Shown: positions 49,827-59,334 of the stretch, in pieces
How the letters are laid out: every line of letters starts with the position of its first letter
How positions within the stretch are numbered: position 1 is the first letter of the stretch
Assembly: GCF_900104335.1 (NCBI RefSeq)
Contig: NZ_FMXT01000009.1
Coordinates: 1-64,000 of the forward strand
DNA from: Pseudobutyrivibrio sp. YE44
GTDB lineage: Bacteria > Bacillota > Clostridia > Lachnospirales > Lachnospiraceae
Length of the DNA: 64,000 nt
Direction of reading: 5' to 3'
The notes under the pieces: generated by a model
Seen by the model: only the letters and a program-made list of their open reading frames with translations
Database searches by the model: none
What the model was told of the DNA's origin: nothing
Position numbers and translations under genes: made by a program

Positions 49827-51941
49827 TTGAACGTAAAAAAATTATTTTCTAAAGGAGTAATTATTACATTATTCTTTGTTGTATCCATGGCTTTACTTTT
49901 CTCAGCCTATCATTTTTTATCACCATATTTTTCAAATGAACAGGTTGCTTCAGATGAACAGGTTGCTTCGAGTGAGACACGTGTTATTTATAATGAAATC
50001 TGTAAAACTGAGCCCGAAGCTGAAAAATCTGAAGTTTCAGAATCAGAGGAAAATACAGATGCTAAAGAGACTTCTGATTCCGCTGAAGATGATACTCAGA
50101 AGGCACAGACAGCCACACCTGATTCCTCAGAGAATTCCTCTAAAGATTCGACTAAGGAAGATACTAATTCAAGCAACAGCGATACAAAAGAATCTTCAAC
50201 TAATTCAAAAAATGATAATGCCACTGATAAGCAGGCTGATTCTGATACTCAGAAAAATAATGAGACCAACAAAGATGATCAATCTTCTACTGAAGATTCA
50301 AATACCACTGATGAAAATGAAGATGAACAAGACCAGTCCGATACAGATACTAATGATGAGGATAACGAAAAGGATGAAGAACTATATTCCTTATACAGCT
50401 CTGATAATGCAAACGACAGAAAACTAGCTAACAAAGAGCGTTTACTATCACAATCACTTTTAGCTGTACCTAAGACTAAGGCTAAGGCAAATACAAAATC
50501 TGCTTCAAATACATCTTCCGCTAAGACTTTCAATAGCTTACAAGATTTAATTAATGCAGATCTTGAAGCAGGAGCTACAGCTTCAACAAAAGGCTTCAGA
50601 GCTGATGGTGATGGTGGTGCCGCAAAATATAAAATAACCTCTACTGAAAGTTCAAAAGTTGATGGAGTTTTTTGCTTGAAGCTAGCTAATGGCAATTATG
50701 CAAATTTGGTTTATGACTACAACACTCCAATCAATGTAAGTTTATATAACATTACACCTAACAATGCTGTATCCGATAAGATTAACCAATTTATTAATAT
50801 TGTCAAAGGGAAAGTCATAGGTATCAAATTCAATTCAGGTACATATTATATAGACAAGCCTGTAATGTTAGCTTCATTGAATTATTATGGAAATAATACT
50901 AAGTTTGAAGTTGCAAGCAACTATTCAACCAAAGGTTTTGGTATCTTTTCAACCCAAAATACTACAGACGATTTTTCAATAGAGATACATGATATTAATT
51001 TCCATTGGTCTATAACAGGTGCGCAGCAATTCCTTGGTAATTCCGGTAGTGATACTGTGTTTATGATTGTTTATAATACAAAGCATTTTGTCATAAATAA
51101 CTGTAACTTTACTATTGATAATTCCTCTGGCGTTAATAAGAAAGCAACTGTACTTTGGTTCAAACAACCAAAATACATAAAGAATGTAACTCTTAAAAAT
51201 TCATCATTTATAAATAATTCAGGAAACAGCCTCCCTGCTTCACAGCACTTAATTGGAGGATGTGTATGGTTCTCTGGTACTAGTAAAGCATTAATTCCAG
51301 TTGATAATGTCAATATTACCAACTGCAATATAACTTCTACACTATCAGATGAAGCATTAAGCTTTTGGTTCGTTAAAGCCAGCAATGTTACTGTTTCAGG
51401 CGGTACAATAACAAACACTTACTGTTCAAGTGATAATGTAGTTGGCTTTATGGATGGTATTTTTACCAAAGTCAATTTTAATAATGTAACTTATAATGTT
51501 AATGGTCCTGCACTCCATGTTAGTAAAATGGGTAACCTTTGGGGTGCATCACATATGAAATTTACTGGATGTACAGTCAATATAAACTGCGATAATCTGA
51601 AACCTTACAGTAACGCTGTTGCAATTTTCTACATTTACCATGATAAGAGCGGTACATCCATAAAAGATAAGTCTTCAATTTACTTAGATAGTTGTAAATT
51701 CAACCAAAACACCAAAGTAGGACAATACCGTTCAATTGTTACTACTCATGGAACTAGCAATAAAGAAGTATATATAAAGAATCCAACAATCAGCAAGAAC
51801 GTAAAGCTAAAAGAATCTGTAGCTAACTTTGAAAAGACTACAAACTGTTATTTATACTATGCAAAAAGCATTAAGGCTAATTCATTTGTTCCATATAAGT
51901 TAATTAATTCAAGTAATATTAAGTTACACAATATTTACTAG
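49827..51941 (+). CDS. Exported beta-helix protein with acidic linker, paralogue 1
   Basis: The 704-residue protein has an N-terminal signal-anchor (about 9-32), a long Ser/Thr/Asp/Glu/Asn-rich, low-complexity linker (about 35-185), and a C-terminal right-handed beta-helix domain of about 450 residues. The domain opens with STKGFRADGDGGAAKYKI, as in phage-tail-like and pectate-lyase-fold proteins, followed by asparagine-rich coils (NVTLKNSSFINNSGN). A 15-base near-exact tandem duplication at 49938-49972 encodes EQVASDEQVAS. The start is TTG, 8 bases after GGGAGG. It is closely similar over the C-terminal 500 residues to 53850-55670. Placement beside wzy suggests a surface protein that binds or cuts the polysaccharide, but no catalytic residues are recognised. 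Confidence 0.8.
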   Translation: MNVKKLFSKGVIITLFFVVSMALLFSAYHFLSPYFSNEQVASDEQVASSETRVIYNEICKTEPEAEKSEVSESEENTDAKETSDSAEDDTQKAQTATPDSSENSSKDSTKEDTNSSNSDTKESSTNSKNDNATDKQADSDTQKNNETNKDDQSSTEDSNTTDENEDEQDQSDTDTNDEDNEKDEELYSLYSSDNANDRKLANKERLLSQSLLAVPKTKAKANTKSASNTSSAKTFNSLQDLINADLEAGATASTKGFRADGDGGAAKYKITSTESSKVDGVFCLKLANGNYANLVYDYNTPINVSLYNITPNNAVSDKINQFINIVKGKVIGIKFNSGTYYIDKPVMLASLNYYGNNTKFEVASNYSTKGFGIFSTQNTTDDFSIEIHDINFHWSITGAQQFLGNSGSDTVFMIVYNTKHFVINNCNFTIDNSSGVNKKATVLWFKQPKYIKNVTLKNSSFINNSGNSLPASQHLIGGCVWFSGTSKALIPVDNVNITNCNITSTLSDEALSFWFVKASNVTVSGGTITNTYCSSDNVVGFMDGIFTKVNFNNVTYNVNGPALHVSKMGNLWGASHMKFTGCTVNINCDNLKPYSNAVAIFYIYHDKSGTSIKDKSSIYLDSCKFNQNTKVGQYRSIVTTHGTSNKEVYIKNPTISKNVKLKESVANFEKTTNCYLYYAKSIKANSFVPYKLINSSNIKLHNIY

Positions 51942-51965
51942 TATTAAGATTACAAAAGCTATCTG

Positions 51966-51993
51966 AAAGGACCACTATAATGTGGTCCTTTTT
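51966..51993 (+). terminator. Terminator after beta-helix gene 1
   Basis: AAAGGACCAC/GTGGTCCTTT stem followed by Ts; 25 bases after the stop. Confidence 0.85.
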
Positions 51994-52191
51994 ATTATGT
52001 TAAAAAAGGTAACGTTTATCTCAAATGTCCTTTTTACCACGTCAGCTACAAAAGGGGGTATATTTTCAAGATAACTTATTTTATATAACTTTTTCAGCGA
52101 CTTTTTTCAAATACTACACAGTTTATACATACTCATTACCTACACTTTTTTTAAGGTGACAAATTTACCATGAAAGGAGCTGTTGTATTAT

Positions 52192-53793
52192 ATGAAAAAA
52201 GTTCTCTCCCTTCTTTTAGCCGCCATATTACTTGCATATCCTGTAAGTGCATATGCAGCTGAAGAATCACAATCTACAACTCCCGCCAGCGACACTTCCT
52301 CGGCAGAAGATTCTGGTGATACTAGCACCGAATCATCCGCCCCTGAAGCTCCTGCTCAAGAAGCGCCAGCAGCAGAGGCTCCGACAGAAGTAAGCGGAGC
52401 AGGTGAGGGACAAAGTGCGGACAATCCTTCACCTGATAATCAATTGAATATTGATGAGAATAATGGCATACAAAATCCGGAAAATGACGATGACAAAAAT
52501 GCATCTCAAGATGAACACATAGATGATCCTTCTGAAGAGAAGGAACTAACCGATGAAGAAAAAGAGTTACTAGAAAAAGAAAAACTAGAAGAGTTAGAAA
52601 AAGAACAGGACGAAGAAGAAATACCAGAACATGAACATGTATTTGTATATACCAGTAATGGGGACGGTACTCATACTGTAACCTGCTCTGCTACTGTTAT
52701 AACAAAGAATGATGACGATGAAATCGTTGAAGAAGAATGTACATACAATGTAATCGAAGAATGTTCCTTTGATGAAAATGGTAAGTGTATTCTTTGTGGA
52801 TACGAAAGACCTGAGGAACAGGAGGAATCCTTTAAACCTTCAGTAGGGATTTCAATCAGTAATCGTAACTGTGTAATAGGTGAATCAAATCCTGTTATTT
52901 GCTTAAATATCTCCTCTGAGGAATTTGATATAGCATACGCGCAGATTTGTTTTGCCAATTACAGTGAAAGCAAATTTATTAATGTAGGTTTAGCACAAGG
53001 TAAATATTTTGATCATTTAACAAAAAATTTTGTTTACACCTCTGACAACAGCTGGTATGCTAGTCCTGATGTGTCTAAAGACCTAGTATCAGGAAATTAC
53101 TCTGTACGCTCTTTATATATTAGAAGTACAACAGGTGAATCTATTCATTATTCTATTGAATCAGATAATCTACCTGCAGAATATCAGGATAGCTCTATTC
53201 AACTCCGAGGTGAAGGCGAAGTATTTGAAGAAGCACCTCCTGTAGAGGAATTAATCGGTGATTCTTCCGATTTAGAGGTTCCTCTAGGTGGTGAAACTGT
53301 GGTATCAGATCCTGCGAAGGAGTCACCTGTAGATACAAAACCTGTGGCAGATAAAGCAGTTGATGAATCACCGATAATTAGAGAGTCAAAGGCACCTTCA
53401 CAGGAGCCTTCTAATTTGACAAACCCAGAACCTACTACAACAGAGGAAGAAGCACCTGCAGAAACTACAACTACTGTTTCAGAAGATGAATCTCCTGTTG
53501 TAGAGGAAGTTCCAGTGGAAACACCTAATCTAGGTACAACACCAAATACTACTATAGAAGAGCCAGCAACACCTGCCCCAGCAGAGTCATCTAGCGCTCC
53601 TTCTAAAGAAGAAAATAAGGTAGCGGAAGAAAAAGCTACTACCACACCAACAAAAGAAGAAGACACAAAGTCCAATAAAGATTCAACCAAGAATCAAAAT
53701 AATGATAAATCTAATACTAAGACAGAAGAACAGCAACAGCCTACTGTCTTCAACCAGATGATGAGTTTCTTCAAGAAGCTATTCAAATTCTAA
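52192..53793 (+). CDS. Exported acidic, Pro/Glu/Thr-rich surface-type protein
   Basis: The 533-residue protein has a signal peptide (MKKVLSLLLAAILLAYPVSAYAAEE, cut near 23), an acidic low-complexity region (about 24-145), a compact domain starting HVFVYTSNGDGTHTVTCSAT (about 148-205) with Cys pairs (ECTYN, CSFDENGKCILCGYERPEE) of the His/Cys type common in clostridial surface proteins, then a beta-type domain (about 215-330). A long Pro/Thr/Glu/Ser-rich stalk and an amphipathic C-terminal helix (FNQMMSFFKKLFKF) follow. No LPxTG. The ATG 52192 is preferred; an upstream TTG is possible. It lies between two beta-helix paralogues, suggesting a surface complex. Confidence 0.75.
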   Translation: MKKVLSLLLAAILLAYPVSAYAAEESQSTTPASDTSSAEDSGDTSTESSAPEAPAQEAPAAEAPTEVSGAGEGQSADNPSPDNQLNIDENNGIQNPENDDDKNASQDEHIDDPSEEKELTDEEKELLEKEKLEELEKEQDEEEIPEHEHVFVYTSNGDGTHTVTCSATVITKNDDDEIVEEECTYNVIEECSFDENGKCILCGYERPEEQEESFKPSVGISISNRNCVIGESNPVICLNISSEEFDIAYAQICFANYSESKFINVGLAQGKYFDHLTKNFVYTSDNSWYASPDVSKDLVSGNYSVRSLYIRSTTGESIHYSIESDNLPAEYQDSSIQLRGEGEVFEEAPPVEELIGDSSDLEVPLGGETVVSDPAKESPVDTKPVADKAVDESPIIRESKAPSQEPSNLTNPEPTTTEEEAPAETTTTVSEDESPVVEEVPVETPNLGTTPNTTIEEPATPAPAESSSAPSKEENKVAEEKATTTPTKEEDTKSNKDSTKNQNNDKSNTKTEEQQQPTVFNQMMSFFKKLFKF

Positions 53794-53849
53794 TGTATAA
53801 GATTTAACCATATTCTTAATCTAAAAAATTGCACGAGGAGGAAAGATGC

Positions 53850-55670
53850 ATGGACATAAAATTATTCTTAACAAAACGAAAAAGGCTTTTATCTGTTCTT
53901 GCATTATGCTGCTTTGCATGTTTTTGCATATTAATTGCAAAGCGTAGCAGCATAATAATAGACGATCCCAACACTCCTCTTTCTGCGTCATATATCGAGG
54001 CTATGTTTTATGTAGAAAACACTGATTCAGGAAGTTTAACCTGTGTAGGGGATGGGCTACTTAAATCATCCGCTGAAATCTCAAATGATGCAAAAGCAAC
54101 TAAGGCAGCAATTGTAACTGCTCCAGATTATACTGCTGTTACAGGTGATACACTAAAAGTCAAATGGAGTACAGTAAAAACTTCTGGTGATGAAATTCAA
54201 GTCTATGGCGCTATTGTTTCAGCCGAGGCAGAAGACACCACCAATACTGTACATTTTACAACTTTAGAGCAAATGACCTTCTCTAATGTAGAAGCAGGAA
54301 CCATTGCTACCACAGACGGCCTATATAAGGCTAATGACGGCGGTGCAGCTAAATATACCATTTCTGATACACCTACAGGCAAAGCAGACGGTGTATTCGA
54401 AATTAAGCTCTTAAATGGTAAATATGCTAATTTAATGTATGATTCTAGCCAACCATTAAATGTAGCATTATTTAATGTTTTCCCAGGAAGAGCTTCTACT
54501 GATAGCATTAATACTGCTATCAACATGGTTAAAGGCAAAGCAAGCGGATTACAATTCAATCCTGGTACATACTATATTGATAAACAAATTAAGCTTGATT
54601 CCATGGCTTATTACGGTAATAATACCACTCTTGAAGTATCAGATAACTTCATCTCTAAGGGTGTTAGCGTTATTACTACCAAGAATACAACAGACGACTT
54701 TTCAATCGAATTACACGGTTTAAATCTTCACTGGGAGATTAAACCAAGTCAAACCTTACAGGGCAATGGCAAATACGATACTATGCTTATGGCTCTATTC
54801 AATACCCAACATGTAGTTATCGACTCTTGTAAGTTTGAGGCTATTAACAATGCAGGTATCGATAGAAAAGTAAGTCTACTCTGGTTCAAGCAACCTAAGT
54901 ATATTAAGAACGTTACTATTACAAATTCTTCATTTGAAAATAGAACCGGTATAACCCTTTCTACTACAGATCATTGGATGGGTGGATGTTTATGGTTCTC
55001 TGGCACAAAGGATTCATTATGTACAGTCGATAATATTAATATTTCAAACTGTAACGTACATACTACTTTGGCAGATGAGGCAATATGTTTCTGGTTTGTA
55101 AATGCTACAAACGTTCATTTGAGTGATTGTACAATTTCAAACGAACACTGCAACAACGACAATGTTCTAGCCTTTGTTGACGGAGCATTTAACAACGTTT
55201 CCGTACAACGTACAACATTTAATGTTATTAGTCCTTCAATGTATCTAACAAAAATGGGTAATCTTTGGGGAACATCCCATATTAAATACGATGCTTGTAC
55301 CTTTAATGTTAGCGGACAAAACTTAACACCATATAAGAATGCCGTAGCGTTATTCTTCTTATATCATGACAAATCAGGAATAACATTAAATGAAACTTCA
55401 TCACTACTCATTAACAACTGTAAGTTTAATTCACTTAACTCTACAGGACAGTATCGTTCTATTATTATTGCTTATGGTGTAAATGATAGAGATATTCATT
55501 TCAACGAACCAGTTATCGATAGTAAATTGACCCTGAAAGAAGCAGTTGCTAATTTTGAAAAGGCTAATAATTGTAACCTTCTTTCTAATAAGAGCTTAGA
55601 GGGTATCAGTAGCTCTAAGACTTACAGAATTGTAAATTCAAATAATATTCAATTATTAGACGGACGTTAA
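53850..55670 (+). CDS. Exported beta-helix protein, paralogue 2
   Basis: The 606-residue protein begins with a signal-anchor helix (about 13-32, LLSVLALCCFACFCILIAK). It has a short extracellular segment (about 35-125) in place of the long linker of paralogue 1, then the same beta-helix domain (TTDGLYKANDGGAAKYTI onward), matching its coils at nearly every repeat (YGNNTTLEVSDNFISKGV, NTTDDFSIELHGLNLHW, WFKQPKYIKNVTITNSSF). GGAGG is 8 bases before the ATG 53850; an upstream TTG frame would put the site inside the gene. The end is followed by a strong terminator shared with the convergent acyltransferase gene. The function is unknown; pectate-lyase-fold proteins can be lyases, hydrolases or carbohydrate-binding adhesins. 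Confidence 0.8.
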   Translation: MDIKLFLTKRKRLLSVLALCCFACFCILIAKRSSIIIDDPNTPLSASYIEAMFYVENTDSGSLTCVGDGLLKSSAEISNDAKATKAAIVTAPDYTAVTGDTLKVKWSTVKTSGDEIQVYGAIVSAEAEDTTNTVHFTTLEQMTFSNVEAGTIATTDGLYKANDGGAAKYTISDTPTGKADGVFEIKLLNGKYANLMYDSSQPLNVALFNVFPGRASTDSINTAINMVKGKASGLQFNPGTYYIDKQIKLDSMAYYGNNTTLEVSDNFISKGVSVITTKNTTDDFSIELHGLNLHWEIKPSQTLQGNGKYDTMLMALFNTQHVVIDSCKFEAINNAGIDRKVSLLWFKQPKYIKNVTITNSSFENRTGITLSTTDHWMGGCLWFSGTKDSLCTVDNINISNCNVHTTLADEAICFWFVNATNVHLSDCTISNEHCNNDNVLAFVDGAFNNVSVQRTTFNVISPSMYLTKMGNLWGTSHIKYDACTFNVSGQNLTPYKNAVALFFLYHDKSGITLNETSSLLINNCKFNSLNSTGQYRSIIIAYGVNDRDIHFNEPVIDSKLTLKEAVANFEKANNCNLLSNKSLEGISSSKTYRIVNSNNIQLLDGR

Positions 55671-55684
55671 TAATTAATTATCAA

Positions 55685-55714
55685 AAGGCCACCTCATATT
55701 GATGAGGTGGCCTT
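55685..55714. terminator. Bidirectional terminator
   Basis: A perfect 13-base stem, AAGGCCACCTCAT/ATGAGGTGGCCTT, lies between the convergent beta-helix and acyltransferase genes, with A-run on the left and T-rich sequence on the right. Confidence 0.88.
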
Positions 55715-55726
55715 ACTTTTATCATA

Positions 55727-56746
55727 TTATGCTTTTTTCGCTGCTTTTCTTCCAACCATCCAAGGAAACCATCTGTTAATAATGAATGATGGGATTATAA
55801 GGATTAATGACAATAGTATTGTTATCAATACAGAAATGATAATTGAATAATATATATTATGTAAACAGGTACAATACATTGTTCCAGCCTTACATTTTAG
55901 GACGCGTTGTACAACCGCATATAATTTGCCATGCAGTGCAAAATATATTAGGGTGTTAGCTCCCACATATTCAATATAATTGTTAGTTTTTAATACTTTA
56001 CTAAGCATTATCAACAGTAATACGCCAAGTAAACTAATAATATACGAGGCTGCAATCCAGCCTACTTTACCTAATAGCTCTTCTGAAAGGAATGCTATAA
56101 GCACTAAATATACGAATAATAAGATGAATCTATTAAGTCGTGTGTTCTTTGAATCAACAAACTCCTCAACCTCACCCTTGAAATAATATCCTAAAAGCAT
56201 CCACAACATTGCCTGGAATATATACTCTAAATGCCATGGCAATGCAGCTTTTCCCCATGGGAAGAAATTCTTTGGGAAGAATTCAACATATAATTTACTT
56301 ATAAAAGACAATATAAATATAAATATAACAGCAATATTTCTATTCTCAATCTTTACCACATAATAAAATGGTATAAAGGCAACAAATAGAGCCGCTACAA
56401 ACCATAACCCATCTCCATATCCCCTTATCTGGAGCAGGTTTTTCAATACTTCAGTTTTTAAACATCTATTAGCTTTAAAGGAAATTACTTGTGAAGCAAG
56501 AATATTTAAATTAGAAAAAATGAACCAAGGTAATAATAACCCCTTAGACTTCTTCTTCAAAAGAACGACAAATGATTCTGGCTGCCGATACACATATCCC
56601 GAAACAAAAAAGAAACCAGTCAAGCAAAACGGAGTATAGAAAGATTTCATTATTTCAGTATTAGTCTCTAAATGGGACAGCATTACAAACATAATACAAA
56701 TATACTTTATAATATCCACCCACTCTACTCTTTTAGTATTAATCAT
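55727..56746 (-). CDS. Membrane acyltransferase, acyltransferase-3 family
   Basis: The 339-residue protein has about ten transmembrane segments and the family start EWVDIIKYICIMFVMLSHLE, with the catalytic His in the first helix (SHLE), and a GFFFVSGYVYRQPESF block. Family members acetylate or otherwise acylate surface sugars, and one such enzyme is common in polysaccharide loci, so O-acetylation of the polymer is the likely role. It is encoded alone, convergent with beta-helix gene 2, and lacks the ACP and ligase partners of the member at 3150-4304, which suggests use of acetyl-CoA rather than an ACP. Confidence 0.82.
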   Translation of the reverse strand: MINTKRVEWVDIIKYICIMFVMLSHLETNTEIMKSFYTPFCLTGFFFVSGYVYRQPESFVVLLKKKSKGLLLPWFIFSNLNILASQVISFKANRCLKTEVLKNLLQIRGYGDGLWFVAALFVAFIPFYYVVKIENRNIAVIFIFILSFISKLYVEFFPKNFFPWGKAALPWHLEYIFQAMLWMLLGYYFKGEVEEFVDSKNTRLNRFILLFVYLVLIAFLSEELLGKVGWIAASYIISLLGVLLLIMLSKVLKTNNYIEYVGANTLIYFALHGKLYAVVQRVLKCKAGTMYCTCLHNIYYSIIISVLITILLSLILIIPSFIINRWFPWMVGRKAAKKA

Positions 56747-56899
56747 TAATTATTCTCCTCATATATTCACGCACCTAAATATTATAACAAACACAAAATT
56801 CGCCTTCTATATAATAAGCGACAAAATCTTTAGCTAATACCATTACAATATTTGTATATCTTTTTGCTCATTCTTATTTTGTTGGTCAATTTTCCACAA

Positions 56900-56955
56900 A
56901 AAAAACCTTTTGAAGACAGTTTTATAAAACCAACCATCTTCAAAAGGCTTTTTAT
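56900..56955 (-). terminator. Terminator after the SGNH hydrolase gene
   Basis: CCTTTTGAAGA/TCTTCAAAAGG perfect 11-base stem (56906-56916 and 56937-56947) with T-run on the minus strand (A-run at 56899-56905). Confidence 0.85.
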
Positions 56956-56973
56956 TTATTATAACAATGATTA

Positions 56974-58044
56974 TTAAAGACTTATATAACCAAGCTTAAT
57001 CATTCTTTCAAATACAAGATAGGCAACAACAGTGTACCCCGCTTCATTAAAATGTACATTTCCATCAGTGTTATTCACTGTAAATTCAGCAGGTGTAATT
57101 CCCTTATCCAGCTTCTTTTGTATAACAGCTAACTGCGCATCACTATACCCCGAAAAATAACCACGTGCAGTGGAAATCTTTAGCGCTCTACTGTACCAGT
57201 CGCTACTAAGATCAATAAAACTATCTCCAAATTCCTTGTGCATCCTTTTTAAATAGTTTTTCTTCCTTTCTGCTGAAGTTTTTCCTTTCACAAAGTTTTT
57301 TCTGTCGTATATCTTAAGATGTGGACCAACAATAATACATTTATTACCATTTACTGCAGCTCCATTTTTTAGCATTGCTACATAATCATCTATATTTATA
57401 TCTTCACTGTCATTTGAACCTGCAAAAATGATATTTAAATCATTATTACTTGTTCCTGTAAGTTTAATAACCGAACCTGCTTTTACTTTTTCGCTAGCAT
57501 CCCTTGCATCTTTATACAAAAATGTATTCCATTTATTTCCAGGTACAGCTTCTGTTACAGCTTTATACTGTCTATTATTAATCAAGATAGGATTAACATC
57601 AGTATTTGTATATTTAAAGGAAATAGTTTTCTTTGTTTTATCATCAAATACTGCTGTTATCTTGTTATCAATTGACTGTGATTTCAGTTTGCCATCGAAC
57701 ACAAAATCTTCGTTAGCATATAATGTTGCTCCGCCTAATCTTGATATAATGGTGGCAGTATTCTCCCCACCATGCCCAGCGTTCTCTACAACGGCATTTA
57801 CGCCATTCTCATTCAAGAAGGTATATAAAATAGATGGATAACTAGAACCACCCAATATCGCTTTATGTGCATCCTTCATACCATAGCCTTCAGTCAAGGA
57901 ATCCCCAGTACACTTTATTGTGATTTTGGTACTATCCTTTGCTGAAACATAGTCAGATCCAAACACACCAGCACATACTACAATCATCGTAGACGCTAGT
58001 AATAATTTTTTCTTTATGCAACATCTTGTCTTACGATTTATCAT
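56974..58044 (-). CDS. Exported SGNH/GDSL-family hydrolase
   Basis: The 356-residue protein has a basic start and a hydrophobic signal segment (about 13-35). The mature part has the GDSL block KCTGDSLTEGYG (about 45-56, nucleophile Ser), an FAGSNDSEDIN block (Asn-Asp type oxyanion site) and the C-terminal D-x2-H in DGNVHFNEAGYTV (about 327-339), giving the catalytic triad. SGNH enzymes remove or transfer O-acyl groups, often acetyl, from sugars. An insert of about 100 residues (about 110-210) separates the first blocks. Together with the nearby acyltransferase genes it could trim or move acyl groups on the exported polymer. ATG; it lies 13 bases from the Fe-S protein gene. Confidence 0.83.
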   Translation of the reverse strand: MINRKTRCCIKKKLLLASTMIVVCAGVFGSDYVSAKDSTKITIKCTGDSLTEGYGMKDAHKAILGGSSYPSILYTFLNENGVNAVVENAGHGGENTATIISRLGGATLYANEDFVFDGKLKSQSIDNKITAVFDDKTKKTISFKYTNTDVNPILINNRQYKAVTEAVPGNKWNTFLYKDARDASEKVKAGSVIKLTGTSNNDLNIIFAGSNDSEDINIDDYVAMLKNGAAVNGNKCIIVGPHLKIYDRKNFVKGKTSAERKKNYLKRMHKEFGDSFIDLSSDWYSRALKISTARGYFSGYSDAQLAVIQKKLDKGITPAEFTVNNTDGNVHFNEAGYTVVAYLVFERMIKLGYISL

Positions 58045-58057
58045 TTTTATTCCCCTT

Positions 58058-59230
58058 TTATTGTCTTACCTGTCCCTTTGTCTTTAACTTATAAATAATC
58101 TGAGCAGCTATTCTCTTCATTTCATCCTTTATGCTACCATTACCATATTTTTTTATAGCTGCTTTAAAACCATTAGTCTCATACTCATTCCAGAACGCAT
58201 CATAATTAGGATTCTTTTCCGATGGAGCTTTCATATTAGGCTGAATATACTTATTACAATCTGTCTCAATCAGCTCCATATTAGAAGTATCAATAGAGCC
58301 AAAGAACTCTAATCCTTTTTCAGTATTAACCTGGAAGTATGATATACCATATCCATCGTTATTGATGTTTTCATTTATAGGATGATAACAATCTCCTAAT
58401 GTTATATCTGCAACACGCTTTACATTTGCATACTTGCAATTAAAACAAGATGGTTTAATTATCAAATTCTTGAAAAAGTGATGATAGAAAAAGTCTTGGC
58501 TAGTTGATGCAGAAATGAACCTTTTGCCATTATCAAAATCAACTATAATATTCTGCAATTTATGAGGGGATGGTTTTCCTCTAAAATTGAACTTAACAAT
58601 TTTTGCCCTATTCTTTCTTTCAAGTGCCTTTTTATAATCTGCGAAGAATGTAGGACTTGCTACACCATGACAAATAAAATCTTGAGTAATTAATTTATCC
58701 ATATTGCAATTCTTCTTTGTCAAATAGTTAATTAAACCAGATACCTGACATGCAGTACCTGAAAAATAAACCCACTTGCCTGATTTTAAGTCATCAAGAA
58801 CGTGACTAAATGCATCGCCAACATTACTCTGAATATATTTAGATCCACAGAATTTCTTTGCTTCTTTGATATCACTGGCGCGTCCATGTTCAACCATTAT
58901 AGCCGAATTATACTGAGCACCATACACGGTTCCCTCTCGCTTAATAATTTCCTGGGCTAAAGACAAAAACACTCCACCTGAAGAACTATTCATTCTAATA
59001 GCATCTTCATTCTTTGCTAAATATGTATGTTGAGGTTGATTATAATTTATGCCCTCAATATTCATTTCTGGACAGGTCTTTTGACATAACTTGCAATTAA
59101 TACATTTATCAGAATCAATAGAAGGAACAAAAAATCCTTTTTTTGTTTCTTTCATTTCTATAGCATGAACCGGACATGCCGAATAACAAGCAGTACACCC
59201 TGTACATTTATTCTCATCTAATAATTCCAT
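58058..59230 (-). CDS. F420-hydrogenase/dehydrogenase-beta-like Fe-S protein
   Basis: The 390-residue protein has an N-terminal 2x[4Fe-4S] ferredoxin domain (CTGCTACYSACPVHA, about 9-23, and CINCKLCQKTCPEMN, about 42-56) followed by FrhB-type domains (SSSGGVFLSLAQEII, GTACQVSGLINYL, FICHGVASPTFFADY). Relatives often sit beside polysaccharide pyruvyltransferase genes in clostridial and Bacteroides polysaccharide loci, as here with 60854-61999. The role is unknown; a redox step on a sugar or flavin is possible. It starts beyond a terminator for the flippase operon, so it may have its own promoter. Confidence 0.88.
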   Translation of the reverse strand: MELLDENKCTGCTACYSACPVHAIEMKETKKGFFVPSIDSDKCINCKLCQKTCPEMNIEGINYNQPQHTYLAKNEDAIRMNSSSGGVFLSLAQEIIKREGTVYGAQYNSAIMVEHGRASDIKEAKKFCGSKYIQSNVGDAFSHVLDDLKSGKWVYFSGTACQVSGLINYLTKKNCNMDKLITQDFICHGVASPTFFADYKKALERKNRAKIVKFNFRGKPSPHKLQNIIVDFDNGKRFISASTSQDFFYHHFFKNLIIKPSCFNCKYANVKRVADITLGDCYHPINENINNDGYGISYFQVNTEKGLEFFGSIDTSNMELIETDCNKYIQPNMKAPSEKNPNYDAFWNEYETNGFKAAIKKYGNGSIKDEMKRIAAQIIYKLKTKGQVRQ

Positions 59231-59290
59231 AAAGACTCCTATCTAAAACTATTAATATGATGATATCACATAATAATTCCAATATAATAC

Positions 59291-59333
59291 AAAAGGCTTC
59301 AAGATTCGTAAAGTCTTAAAGCCTTTTAATACT
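59291..59333 (-). terminator. Terminator after the flippase gene
   Basis: AAAAGGCTTCAAGA pairs with TCTTAAAGCCTTTT (one mismatch; 59291-59327), just beyond the Wzx stop codon. Confidence 0.75.
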
Positions 59334-59334
59334 A

